A stretch of 64,000 bases of DNA from Solen grandis (Eukaryota; Mollusca; Bivalvia; Adapedonta; Solenidae). The notes beneath the pieces are model-generated. The model did not search any database and was not told the DNA's origin. It was given only the letters and a program-made list of their open reading frames with translations. The stretch is from NCBI GenBank assembly GCA_021229015.1, contig CM037795.1, forward strand, positions 12,681,193 to 12,745,192, in the 5' to 3' direction. The position numbers were made by a program, and so were the translations under genes. Below are positions 1-10,061 of this stretch, in pieces; within the stretch, counting starts at the first letter, position 1; each line of letters opens with the position of its first letter.

Positions 1-639
1 GCGAGTTAATGACAGTGCAGTATGTACTGCTAAAATGTGATTTAAAAAGAAAGCAAGAATAATATTTGAAGGATACCTGATCCAATTCGTAAACAAACAA
101 GGACAATGTGCAGTTATATTGCGATACTACGAAGGCTGGGGAGGGGGATCAAAATTTTAAAGTAATGATTTTTTTTATTTATATATCCGAAATACTTTAT
201 AACGGGAACAATTGGACAATATCATTCAGTAAAATCTTTTTGTGGTATATTGTATTGTCATCTTTTGAAACCACAAACATCTTTTTATCAAATCAATTTA
301 GTATTTTAATGGTATTGCGATACATGCTAATTTTGGCATTATAGAAACGACAAATTACTTTTAATCAATAAAAATTGTAAAGTCATCCAAAAATCAATAA
401 AAATCATGAAGTCATCCTAAATTCGTGGGTATCATAAGCTCTGACAATATAAATTTGTCAGCGATTTATTTCAAAAGAATGCCTTTCTTTTTTACCATGT
501 CCGAAACAGATCATCTATTGAGAAAATCACGTGTTTGTCACAAAGTTAGGGTTACTTCTAAGTCGCATAGAATCTATTTAGACATTTCTTCTAGAAATGT
601 CTCGATATACCCTGTCTTATTCATAGAGAAATGGAATTT
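1..639. other. Intergenic or intronic AT-rich DNA
   Basis: No convincing gene is visible. The only structure is a short imperfect tandem duplication of about 27 bp around 363-419, where AATCAATAAAAAT followed by AAGTCATCC occurs twice. If the receptor-like gene at 1980-5073 is real, this stretch would be its intron or later exons, but no exon could be identified here. Confidence 0.5.
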
Positions 640-892
640 GACTTGGTTTGACTATTTGAGTTTACCGTCGTTTCGACAGTATTTCAATCATATAGCGACG
701 TCAAGCTAATTACAGGTGGAGGAAGACCCTGAATGCACGGAGGCATCCGGGTAGAACCACCGATCTACCGGAAGCCAGCTGGAAGGCTTCCGCACATGAA
801 AATCCGAATGACCCTACCAGGGTCTGAGGGGCTGAGTGAATATTAAAGTCAGTGACCTTATCCTCTCGGCCACGGAGGCCCCCTCCCCCCGC
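640..892 (-). mobile_element. tRNA-derived SINE (family A), box B deleted
   Basis: The body matches the copies at 3413 and 25172: TTACCGTCGTTTCGACAGT, TATAGCGACGTC, GGAGGAAGACCC, CCAGCTGGAAGGCTTCC. The tRNA-like head is at the right end, reading GGCCTCCGTGGCCGAGAGGA on the minus strand, which includes box A. The stretch that holds box B in the 25-kb copy is missing: CTACCAGGGT runs straight into CTGAGGGGCTGAG. The insertion is flanked by a perfect 10-bp duplication, AATGGAATTT, at 630-639 and 893-902, so its boundaries are well supported. The left end carries a TTGACTTGG-type tail rather than poly(A). Confidence 0.85.
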
Positions 893-1167
893 AATGGAAT
901 TTCATCCGTAAAATCTTTCAAAGAGAATCAGTGATACCATCATATTACAATTGTATAACCAATGTTTGCGGTTATTTTAGTACATGTTGAAAACATATGA
1001 TATTGATATATTTTTTCCATTCGCTTCTCATTTCAGTATGATTGTTATACATGATTGTAATACAGTCTAATTATGTTTGTAAGGCGATGCACAACGTGCA
1101 TGTTTTGCCTAACAAAGAACTGAACTGGGTTAAACTTTGTTTGGTAATTATTTCCCACCCTATAAAT

Positions 1168-1912
1168 AATCAAAGCGCTGAAGGCACTGAAGTTGTGTGT
1201 GTCTCAAATGAAAGAGTGCTTGAAGAGCTGCAAGTCGATCACTAATAATTAAATTCACTTTGATAAACAAAAGAAATGCGGCCATTTCTCTCCTCTCAGT
1301 GCTATCAGAGCTTTGATTTGTAGTCTCTATAAATGGATTGAAATAATTATACAAATTTTCTGCCCAGGTCAGAGGCTCCGAACTCATCTCGGATAGTAGA
1401 TATACAGGTTTCGGTCATTTTTAGTGCAAGACATAAACCTTGGAGATATCTGAGGTCGATAGACTGATGTGATTTTTAATATGTTACAATTATTTGTTTT
1501 GGACTTCACATGGGTTTTTGAAAATGGCCTAAAATGACCGAACGCTGCACATTTACTATCAAATTTATTTGCGGGCTACCTTTGCATGGAAACAAACTAT
1601 ATTTGGGCGCATTGTAAAGCGATCACGTGATAAATAAGTTACATCATTCGATTGCAGTTACAACAGCATAGAAAAATAAGTCCTCTATAATTTTTCATGT
1701 CACAGGCGATTTTTGTAGCCTGTTAGTATATATTTTTGACACAGAATTGATTTTTCAGCATTTTTGCTTAATTCTAGTTTTACTTATATATATACACACA
1801 ATTGTTTGATCATATTTACACTATTGAGAAGTTATTCGGTTTTAAATCTGGGAGAACCTGGGTTGAAAATTAGTACTATAGTTGATGTGACTGAAGTCAT
1901 ACACAACTAAAA
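1168..1912 (+). repeat. Dispersed repeat R1, copy 1 (about 745 bp)
   Basis: Nearly the whole stretch recurs in the same orientation at 37324-38100 with moderate divergence and small indels. Both copies start at AATCAAAGCGCTGA and end near CAACTAAAA, and flanking DNA is unrelated, so the ends look like true element boundaries. The first 155 bp form an inverted pair: AATCAAAGCGCTGAAGGCAC at the start against GTGCTATCAGAGCTTTGATT near 1302-1322. No reading frame of note is present. It is probably a non-autonomous transposable element of unknown class. Confidence 0.7.
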
Positions 1913-1979
1913 ATATCGCATCGTTTCTAGAAGTATTGTTAATGCTTATATAGAACTATCGTGTGTGAAAATCACCTAC

Positions 1980-2112
1980 CAGGACACGGACGTTGTCGCC
2001 AAAGAACATATCTGGGAAATGTGTTTGACGGATTGGCATTCCGATATAGTATCACGTTTGCATGATTTTATGGAAATAATGACAGTCGGAGAGCATGCGG
2101 TGTGTAGTGAAA
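1980..2112 (-). CDS. Candidate second exon of the ANF_receptor-like gene (frame-broken)
   Basis: On the minus strand a TTTCAG acceptor (2118-2113) precedes 133 bp that end in TCCTG followed by the strong donor GTAGGT (1979-1974). One frame reads ACSPTVIISIKSCKRDTISE and continues as CQSVKHISQICSLATTSVSW to the donor. That end resembles the segment of ANF_receptor or glutamate-receptor amino-terminal domains that closes on an IS/VSW-type strand; this is my reading by eye. The entry phase left by the exon at 4860 leads into a different frame (FTTHR...), so one 1-base shift near 2092-2096 is needed to connect the two. The exon length (133) does not fit the required phase either, which independently points to a single indel. 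Spacing to exon 1 implies a 2.7-kb intron. It could instead be chance open sequence in a locally GC-richer patch. Confidence 0.28.
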
Positions 2113-2343
2113 CTGAAACTTAACTTTGAAAGAACAACAAAAACGAATTCTTCAGATTTCATCTTTCGTAGACTTCTATGATTCTATCCAAACACAAGCA
2201 AACAGGTCAGAAACTTAAAAACAGTCGCCTGATTGCTCGTTATAACGTGTTACAGTTAAAAGGGAAGCTGTGTACCTCCCCGCTTTGTATGGCTGATAAT
2301 TCTTTTTAAATTGATTCGTTTAAAGTTACATGTATCTGTTTAC

Positions 2344-2351
2344 AGGATAAT

Positions 2352-2388
<37 letters not shown>

Positions 2389-2420
2389 TGGAGAACTTAG
2401 AGGGGCATCCCCCCCCCCTC

Positions 2421-2453
<33 letters not shown>
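2344..2453. repeat. Microsatellites (GAT)n, C-run and (CA)n
   Basis: A GAT/ATG trinucleotide run at about 2347-2387 is followed by a C-run near 2409-2418 and an uninterrupted CA dinucleotide run at about 2422-2453. All are simple repeats within the proposed intron. Confidence 0.95.
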
Positions 2454-2456
<3 letters not shown>

Positions 2457-3027
2457 TAATCGCCCAATATTTTTTTAATACCGTAACGTTTATCTAATCA
2501 AAGTTGGTCAATTTGGTCAAATTTCGTTAGCAGTTTAATGCCGATCGAAAAGGGTCCACTCATTTCTGAGATTTTGGTAAAATTGGAGACTCCAATATAT
2601 AAACTAAAATGTTCGAACCCGTTCTTACTGAATATATAATCTCAGTATGCAGTCGTTCTCCGCTATTTACTACAGTCTAACATAATGTTCTTATTATAAA
2701 TTACCCTGCAAACAGTCTTCACAATGGAGGCAATTGCTATTGCAATTCCATCGGGACAGTTAAAAGGTTTCAATCATGGTTCCTTTTGATGGCAATGGTC
2801 TTGCATATCGATTAAGGCCAGTTGTTTAAAAGCGCGTGAATTTGTCATAGAAGTTCGCATAGTGGGATTATCATTAAAGACTTATTTAAACAGTTTCGCT
2901 TTTCCTCAAACAATGTGGTGTTCGGATTGAATGGACTATTCAAGAATTTCTTTAAAACCTGATACATTTCTTTAATGGCGATGGCTCAAGTGAGCCTATG
3001 TGATTCTCTTCTACTAAAGGCCATGCA

Positions 3028-3059
<32 letters not shown>

Positions 3060-3399
3060 TATAATAAAATCTTTAGCTATAGAAGGTAACTCAGTAACAT
3101 TACAGACTTTGTTAATAAAACTTCTTTACACGATGCCTTCTGAAATAAAGTAGTGTTTTATACAAAGAATGGTGATGAAAATTAGTCCCAAGTTGTCAAC
3201 CACGTACCTCATAGAAATCATTTTGCATTTTCATGACTAGATGAACGGCAACTGAGCGATAGTCGTTTGATCCTATATGTACTGTGAGGTCCCTTGAACA
3301 TCAGAAATATATGAGCAAACAGAGAAGACCCCGATCAAACTGCACCAAAAAAGGAGTTGCCTGGTCTTGGTTTGTTATACGCAGACGATTATATGAGGT
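2454..3399. other. Non-coding AT-rich stretch with an (AAT)n tract
   Basis: No exon was recognised. An (AAT)n microsatellite lies at about 3030-3060. If the receptor-like gene is real this is intron. Confidence 0.5.
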
Positions 3400-3412
3400 A
3401 ACTAGTTAATGA

Positions 3413-3595
3413 CTTGACTTGACTATTTGAGTTTACCGTCGTTTCGACAGTATTTCAGTCATATAGCGACGTCCAGCTTATTACTGGTGGAGGAAGACCC
3501 CGAATGCACGGAGGCATCCGGGTAGAACCACCGCCCACCGCAAGCCAGCTGGAAGGCTTCCTCACATGAAAATCCGAATGACCCTACCGGGATTC
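3413..3595 (-). mobile_element. 5'-truncated SINE (family A) with perfect 13-bp target duplication
   Basis: The body of family A is intact, from a GACTTGACTTGAC tail at the left to GACCCTACCGGGATTC at the right, where the copy stops inside box B and lacks the rest of the tRNA-like head. It is bracketed by AACTAGTTAATGA at 3400-3412 and again at 3596-3608. The perfect 13-bp duplication shows that this is a complete insertion event that was truncated at its 5' end, as expected of target-primed reverse transcription by a partner LINE. Confidence 0.92.
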
Positions 3596-3608
3596 AACTA
3601 GTTAATGA

Positions 3609-4528
3609 TAAAACAGATAACGATAGTAATGATGGAAATGGTGTTAAAAGGGATGATGAGAAGATTTGTCTGGTTACATTAAATTGAAATAATTTCTAAT
3701 TTCAGAGCAGAGACCCAATTTAAACATCCAGAAACAAAATGTTATACTTGATTGATGACAATTTGAAAAAGTATTGCATGCGTTATGATATTAGATAATA
3801 AAGAATTAAATAAACAACAACATGTTTAATACATTTTGTAATTTTTATAATGTATAACAGAAAGAAATATCTGACAAAGTCAATACCTGAACTTAAGTAG
3901 CGATGAAATTATAATACATAGCATTCTTATAACATGCATTTTGAAATATTATCGTATCAGGAAATTAATGAGAAAAAACATCGGATTTTACCCCATTAAG
4001 TATTAAATGTATATGTTTCTCATATACACATGTAATATTCACATATATGTACACTATAAATGCATACAAACACACATTTGTATGCAAATGATTATTTAAT
4101 GCTTTTCAGTGAATTACAGGGACATATCAGTGAGATATAAAGGGAAATATTCACTGTTTCAAACAGTAATTATTACCTTTTTTATTATTTTAACTGTTAA
4201 TGGGACTGCTAAAAGACATTTCCCTTATTTTTCACGACAGTTCAGTCGATTTCTACATTGAAATAAAACTTCACCAAGAAATAATTAAAAGACGTGTTGA
4301 TTACACTTTCTTTGCATTCATTCACTGGACTATTTCTTTTTTTCAGACTGAATAAGAATTCAAGAGCCTTCGGGCTCCCAACAAGGTATATAATGCGTAA
4401 GGCGAGTCGTAGAAAAAACATTAACAAAAAAGTAAAATTATTGTTTCAGTGGAATATGTTAATTTCCTCCTCACTCCATTACTTAAACTGGAACCAACAA
4501 TTATCTTCAATGTCATTAAAAGTCTTAA
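3609..4528. other. Non-coding stretch
   Basis: Very AT-rich with short open frames on both strands (4242-4427 minus, 4294-4560 plus) that overlap each other, have biased AT-driven composition and show no motif. I do not support either as a gene. Confidence 0.5.
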
Positions 4529-4785
4529 TAATAATAATAATAAATAATAATAATAAATAATAATAATTAATAATAAATAATAATATAAATAATAATAAAT
4601 TAATAATAATAAATAATAATAAATAATAAGAATAAATAATAATTATAAATAATAATAATAATTAATAATAAATAATAATTATAAATAATAATAAATAATA
4701 ATTATAAATAATAATAAATAATAATAATAAGAATAAATAATATTAAGAATAAATTATAATAATAAATAACAATACAAAAGAACAA
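4529..4785. repeat. Compound (TAA)n / AATAATAAATAA low-complexity tract
   Basis: About 255 bp consist almost only of A and T arranged as TAA and TAATAAA words with occasional G substitutions. It lies some 75 bp downstream of the exon at 4860-5073, inside the proposed intron. Confidence 0.95.
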
Positions 4786-4859
4786 TGATAATAGTTTTTT
4801 TATATTTCTTATATCCTTGAAAGTAAACAAACATGTTCACGCACGCTAGCATATTTTAC

Positions 4860-5073
4860 CTGAAAGATGTGTTTTGTAAAACCTGATCTTCCTGCAACTG
4901 GTCCACAGCGATGTTAATGGCGCTGGCGATCTTCATTAACCATTGCCAGCTCGAAGAATCGTTCACGACACTTATGATTCCTATCCTCAATTTGAACCAG
5001 ACACTGGTCCCACAGCAATCCCCAGGACGTTAAAACACATCACGACATGACAAAATCGCAATGTATCCATCAT
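4860..5073 (-). CDS. First coding exon of an ANF_receptor-like (receptor guanylate cyclase type or glutamate-receptor type) membrane protein, 1-base frame break
   Basis: The minus-strand ATG pair at 5073-5068 opens a classic signal peptide, MMDTLRFCHVVMCFNVLGIA then VGPVSGSN. A single-base loss in a T-run at about 4990 then moves to the next frame, which continues LRIGIISVVNDSSSWQWLMK, IASAINIAVDQLQEDQVLQN, TSFR. The exon ends in TTTCAG followed by the donor GTAAAA (4859 downward). The second half fits the opening strand and first helix of the ANF_receptor fold used by receptor guanylate cyclases, natriuretic-peptide receptors and ionotropic glutamate receptors: a RIG(I/L) strand, a W, then A.xIAVDxLxxD.xL. 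Family assignment is from pattern memory, not a search. The protein would be secreted through the ER as the extracellular ligand-binding part of a receptor. Its remaining exons should lie at lower coordinates (see 1980-2112) and beyond the left edge. The frame break is either a pseudogene lesion or a homopolymer error. Confidence 0.6.
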
Positions 5074-5439
5074 ATTGAAATGCCTCTTCAGAAACCGGGC
5101 ATCCAGCAATGATTTGCCACCTTTCAATTTGTTTTATTTAAAGATTAATTTCAAGAAACACTCGCATGGTCTTTATTTTCTTTTTTAGAATTAGCTTACA
5201 AAATACGAACAAATAATTGCACCCAGAAAAGAATGTCTGTGTTCAGTCTTGTTATTTGCTACAATTACCTTAAAACAACGTTCACGTGATATTCTTCTTG
5301 TAAATTGTTTATGGAAACGAACAAAACACTCATATTCGAGTAATTTATAGAAGTAACTGAACTCAACTGTGCCATCACGCTGTGAGAACTACATCTTGTG
5401 AAGCTGACTCAATAAAAGTTCTGGTGTCTATCGCGTCAC

Positions 5440-5560
5440 CTAGAGCGATCTCTGTCAGCAGACGCTGTCATTGGCTTCGGTCACTATCACCACAAGTGAC
5501 TTTCTTCACAAATCAAAGTGCTGACGAACATGGCGGTGTTTTTAATAAGGGACACATCGA
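5440..5560 (-). promoter_or_regulatory. Possible promoter region for the receptor-like gene
   Basis: This is a locally GC-richer patch 370-490 bp upstream of the ATG at 5073. On the minus strand it contains a CCAAT box in the context AGCCAATGACAG (5477-5466). No TATA box was identified at a convincing distance. The assignment rests on position and the CCAAT motif only. Confidence 0.2.
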
Positions 5561-6055
5561 ATGTGGTACAATATATATAACATTAAAACTGATCAATTAC
5601 ACGAGGGAGGGATCAGTTACAAAAGAGAAACCATTCTATTACAGATGGACACATGCGTGCTGCCATTATGGAGGCAATACACTATATTTGTAATAATGAC
5701 GCAAATCACGGTACATGGTGTGCGGCCCTGTGGGTATTAGTCTAACAGCTGGAATCCTCACATTTTGGTGGGGAAATCTTTGTGGGCATGTAGGTCTGCA
5801 ATGTAGTGCGATTTGCTGATGCTGTTTGCTATTTTTTTTAATCACTGACATCAATCTATTTGTCTTTGAAAGCCGCTGATTCTCTACAAAACGCGTCATA
5901 TTCATGGTTAAATAAAAAGACATGCAACTAATTACATGATGATGCTGATGTTGATAATGGAAGATACGAATTTACAAGTAACTTTCAATGGAACATAAGA
6001 ACGTGCTTTAAAGGCCCATTTTGCTTCTAAAAACAGTATATAATTATTCTTCATT
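5561..6055. other. Unassigned stretch with overlapping open frames
   Basis: Short open frames occur on both strands (5382-5693 plus, 5666-5923 minus). The minus frame is somewhat GC-richer around 5700-5800 and has an ATTGCAG acceptor-like site, but no motif or donor was found. I cannot support a gene. Confidence 0.3.
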
Positions 6056-6059
6056 CAAC

Positions 6060-6520
6060 CGACGCAAAAAGAGTGTTCCAGATTTGTTAAGAAATGCAAT
6101 CTAGACAAACACGTTGACGACAACATTTCTACAATGCATCATTCAGTTATTTACAAAAAACTTTTTTTCTGACAGTTTCCGTAGGTCTCTAGTACATAAT
6201 TTGGTGAAGTAGCAGAAAACCAAACCATGATTCTGCGACGGTTTTTCAAATTCAAATTAATTCTGATTACAGACCGTCTTCGGGAATACTCAACAATGCA
6301 AAATTTTAACAATTATAGTATTTTGATATCCATATAAAATAATGAATTGCACAATTTCATGACTTTCAATTCGTTTAACTGATAATGTTATTTTGCAGCA
6401 GATATTTGCATATTATGCACCACTTACGTTAGTCTACTATGTTAGTGTTGTTTTATCCCTTCTTTGTCATGAACATTGTATCATTTTGAAATACAATAGG
6501 CCTTAAAAATATTATTTCAA
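6060..6520 (+). repeat. Dispersed repeat R2, copy 1
   Basis: Diverged sequence shared with 9540-9800 and 38590-39110 in the same orientation. Anchors include CGACGGTTTTTCAAATT, ACAGACCGTCTTCGGGAAT, CAATGCAAAA and CATGAACATTGTATCATT. No terminal repeats or reading frame are conserved. It is an old interspersed element or duplicated segment. Confidence 0.6.
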
Positions 6521-6927
6521 TATAATACACGATGTTGCACAACGATAAACACTAGTGTGTATGACTAAATGAATGTTGAATAATTTATATATATTGGTGA
6601 TGAAGTATATATTGACTTATGTTGGTAAGAATGTTGATATTTATTTTTGTTATTGGTTTATGTAACTATGGTGACTGTGATGATTTTTGTTTGCGAACGG
6701 GCTTTTGCGATGTCACGTGATTTTTCAGGAATCTATTCTAAAATTTATAGCGTTTGTAACACATTGAAATTTACATTGGAAAAAATGCAAAAACGGGAAT
6801 ATCTCGGGATTTCTTGGGCAATGTAAGCTATCAGTAATCAGATTTCAATGCATCACATACAATTATTACATTAATTTTCTTGAAAAAGTTTTATTCTTTC
6901 GTCAGTTTAGCATCTGGGAGGCAGTCC

Positions 6928-7180
6928 CTTTAAAGTCTCACTGACTGTATTTTAGTCATTTGGAGACTATGTCTACTTGAGATATATATATAGTTCTGTC
7001 ACACTGCAGCATCACGCCGTAGAAATGTGGAATGATACCAGACACTTTTCCGTTATCCTGATAACAGACGGTTCAGTTCTGGGACTACCCTTATATGCTT
7101 AGCGTCAATCAGTAATTTTTTTTTTACGACTTGATATGTTGCGATCGGGGATCGAACTCACGACCTCCCGCTCGATGGGA
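6928..7180 (-). mobile_element. tRNA-derived SINE (family B)
   Basis: On the minus strand the tRNA-like head is at the right, with the box B region GGGATCGAACTCACGACCTC seen on the plus strand. The body is TGATACTGCAGTGTGACAG..., CATTTGGAGACTATGTCTAC on the plus strand. The terminal block corresponding to TCCCACCGACAGTATTTCAG is present but diverged. No clear target duplication was seen. The right end abuts the CACTTT(G/A)GGGTCC repeat at 7184. Confidence 0.8.
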
Positions 7181-7183
7181 ACA

Positions 7184-7300
7184 CACTTTAGGGTCCAACA
7201 CACTTTGGTGTCGGATTGCACTCCAAAGTGAACTGCATTGTTGCATCACAAAATTGGATAATAACAAATCCAACGCACTTTGGGGTCAGATCTTTGAACA
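7184..7300 (+). repeat. CACTTTGGGGTCC-type repeat, copy 1
   Basis: CACTTTAGGGTCCAACACAC, TGCATTGTTGCATCACAAAA and CCAACGCACTTTGGGGTC recur in related order at 14684-14800. Inverted CACTTTGG/CCAAAGTG pairs give it a foldback character. Class unknown. Confidence 0.5.
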
Positions 7301-7635
7301 TATGTTTAATGAAATGAAGAGAAGTTTTTTCCACGACTTTTTTGCCAGACATATCAGTTAGTTTGCTAATATAAAATGATTTAAGGAGTGTTATGATGGG
7401 TAATGGTGGGACTTTTTCTAATTTGAAATTTGATTCTCGATGTTATTTTCTTAGACCAAATTGCTGTAGATAAATTGAAATGGAAATACATCAATGAATC
7501 TGACCTTATCTATGCACATCAAAAGGTCGTTTTATTCCACTTACATCATCATCATCATTACTATTCGCTTTCGTTAATATATACCACTGAATACCGATTT
7601 GATGTACATTAGATATAATTTAATTCAGATACATC

Positions 7636-7899
7636 CAGGATCGAATTCCACAAACAATTCTTAGCGCTAAGTAAAACTTAAATACTTAAGGGCTAACTGC
7701 ATACCTCTCGTTTCTCTAATAAAAATACCCAAATGTTTCATTTCTCATCAATTATTGTTGGTTTTTAGGTAAAAAATCATTTCAACTTAGTCGTGTACTT
7801 GAATATTTCATGAAACAGTACTGGTGAAATGTGTGTCTACCTAGTTTAAGAATTTGAGTATTACTTAGCGCTAAGTATTGTTGGTGGAATTCGAGCCTG
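7636..7899. mobile_element. Foldback MITE (CAGGMTCGAATTCC ... TTAGCGCTAAG family), full copy
   Basis: The left arm CAGGATCGAATTCCACAAAC...TTCTTAGCGCTAAGTAA is inverted at the right end as TTACTTAGCGCTAAGTATTG...GGAATTCGAGCCTG. The arms are about 40-50 bp with a central spacer lacking reading frames. Other copies are at 22222-22430 and 56836-56890. No unequivocal target duplication was found. Confidence 0.8.
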
Positions 7900-8102
7900 T
7901 ATTCATTATTTTCATTGAACATCAAATCATAGAATGTTTATTTTGTAGATATATTGCAAATACAAGTACATTTCAAATGCGTTGTATTTTATATACATTT
8001 ACTCGTTTGTAGCGTAAGTTTATTTGCCATCGTATTGTAAAATTATTACTTGGGATTAACCTTCTTGAATATCCAAAATAAAAACTTGAAAAGCATACAT
8101 CA

Positions 8103-8893
8103 TTCGAGAAACATGTACTGAAAAGTTACATACCTATTTAAATAACCATAACATAATTCATAAAATGCAGTCTGGATTCCGAAAGCTACATTCTTGTCAA
8201 ACAGCATTAACATACCTAACTGGCTCTTGGTTAAAAAGTCTAGGCAATGGTATGGTCGGCTGTGTATGCCTTGACCTAAGCAAAGCCTTTGCTGTGGTTG
8301 ATTTTGAGATACTATTACATAAATTGAAAGTATACAAATTTACTGACACAACAATTAAATGGTTTAAATCTTATTTAGCTGAGAGATCGCAAACAAGCTT
8401 TTCTCCAGAAGACAATCGCTTAAAACGGGTGTTCCTCAGGGGTCAATATTAGGCCCTATATTATTCGCTCTATACGTAAATGACCTGTCTCTGATGGTTC
8501 AGAACTCTGAGATAGATATTTATGCAGATGACTCTACTTTGTATACTACAGGCCATAATATAAATGTGATTGAATGCAAACTACAGAAAGACGTTGATTG
8601 TGTACGGAAATGGCGTAAACAAAACAATATGACTTTGAACGCTGAGGCAATGATAATTGGAAATAAAAGAAAAATACGCGAATTAAATTCATTGAATATC
8701 TACATCAATAAGTAAGAAATGTTACAAACCAAAAAAAGATTTGTTAGGTGTATATGTTGATCAATCATAAAGCTGGTCAGAGCATGTTTAATTGATTTGT
8801 AATAAACTTATTTCTTATTAACATCTTTTTGGGAGAATTTCCCATTTTCTAACACTTGAGGCAAGGAACGTGTTTTACTATGCATATGTATCT
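8103..8893 (+). pseudogene. Non-LTR retrotransposon reverse transcriptase fragment
   Basis: Recognisable reverse-transcriptase blocks occur in order: FEKHVLK (8103), QSGFRKLHSCQTAL (8168), motif A DLSKAF with its catalytic Asp (about 8269), the thumb-side segment HKLKVYKF, GVPQGSILGP (8428-8457), YVNDL, and motif C YADD (8521-8532). Frame shifts lie at about 8120 and just before 8428, and stop codons interrupt the downstream LLGVYVDQS...WSEH and FYYAYVS segments. The copy continues into the 100-N gap. Layout fits a jockey/CR1-type endonuclease-RT element. The endonuclease half is absent, so this is a 5'-truncated dead copy. Catalytic aspartates remain, but no intact protein is possible as assembled. 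Confidence 0.92.
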
Positions 8894-8993
8894 NNNNNNN
8901 NNNNNNNNNNNNNNNNNNNNNNNNNNNNNNNNNNNNNNNNNNNNNNNNNNNNNNNNNNNNNNNNNNNNNNNNNNNNNNNNNNNNNNNNNNNNN
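8894..8993. other. Assembly gap (100 N)
   Basis: Exactly 100 N, the usual placeholder for a gap of unknown size. It interrupts the retrotransposon relic. Confidence 0.99.
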
Positions 8994-9539
8994 TAAAGCA
9001 GTTACTTCCCCTGGTTAAAATAGTTAACCACTACCACAACAAGGTGGCTTGACGAATTTCTTTTTATGACTTTTGATATTAGTAAAATGTATCAAATAAG
9101 GTTTATTTTAGGTAATTCATATGAACAAATGTATTAATAATAAGATATAAAACCAAAAAGAATATTTGATGAAAATAGTAGGACTATGACGTCCAAACTG
9201 CAGACGACCTTCACTTTGTCAAACATAAAGTCAAACTGTAATCGGCTATTTAACAGAATATTTCAGTGACAATGGTCAAATCTTTATAATCGTGGATATT
9301 GAATAGCCTTTTTCTATCCAAGCAGCAAAATCAGTTTTCACCGACTTTCTTCTTAGGAGGTTTGGAAAACATAGCAACGGATCGCCATGTTTTGATCATA
9401 TGTTTTCACTATCGCCACGTGGTTTTATTTAAAGAAGTGCAGTGTAACGTTATCTCACTGAGGAGGGTGAACTTCCGTATGTGTCCGGTAACGAATCGCG
9501 TGTACAAAAAATAAAAAAAATGATGATGTAGCAGATAAA

Positions 9540-9800
9540 CAAACTTTTTTCAAATTAAAATGATTCCGATAGGAATGATCGCCAATGCAAAAGGTAAACA
9601 ATGAAAGTGTTTTGACATCCATCCAAAATACTAAATTGCGTAATTTAATCAATATTTTCAATGCGTTAAACTCTTTTTTTCAGCAGGTATTTGTACATTT
9701 TGTACCATTTGCATTATTTTCAAAAGGCTTATGTCGTTTCTTTTTTTTATTCATGAAAATTGTAGCATTATTAAATATAATGGGCCATTTTATGTTGTTT
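9540..9800 (+). repeat. Dispersed repeat R2, copy 2
   Basis: Shares GCCAATGCAAAAGGTAAACA, CATCCATCCAAAATACTAAA, TTCATGAAAATTGTAGCATT and AAATATAATGGGCC with the copy at 38590-39110. The open frame here (9585-9869) is matched by one at 38833-39093 (MQ(K/N)VNNES(V/I)L...), but the similarity fades quickly and nothing suggests selection on a protein. Confidence 0.6.
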
Positions 9801-10010
9801 ATTGCGACTGGGAATCGTACATACAGCCATATAGTAACACGACCGACGGGACCAGTTTATATTTTTTAAACAGAACGGTGAACCATTTGTATTGATTGAC
9901 AACCATTCATTACTGTTGATGAAATATGTTGTTTTGATAGCTTAGTTTAGTGGAGAACAAAATGGGCCATTTTAATTGAAATATAAAACAAACCTGTTGA
10001 AAAATATCAT

Positions 10011-10016
10011 TTTATT
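10011..10016 (-). terminator. Poly(A) signal AATAAA
   Basis: AATAAA on the minus strand lies 46 nt beyond the stop codon of the candidate terminal exon at 10062-10179. The position suits 3'-end processing of that transcript. Confidence 0.35.
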
Positions 10017-10061
10017 TTCGAACTAAACAATCATAATACAAAATTAGTAATATTAAAATTA

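Noticed and set aside
8870..9052. 60-codon frame spanning the N gap
   Set aside because: It is an artefact of reading through 100 N; only its first residues belong to the retrotransposon relic.
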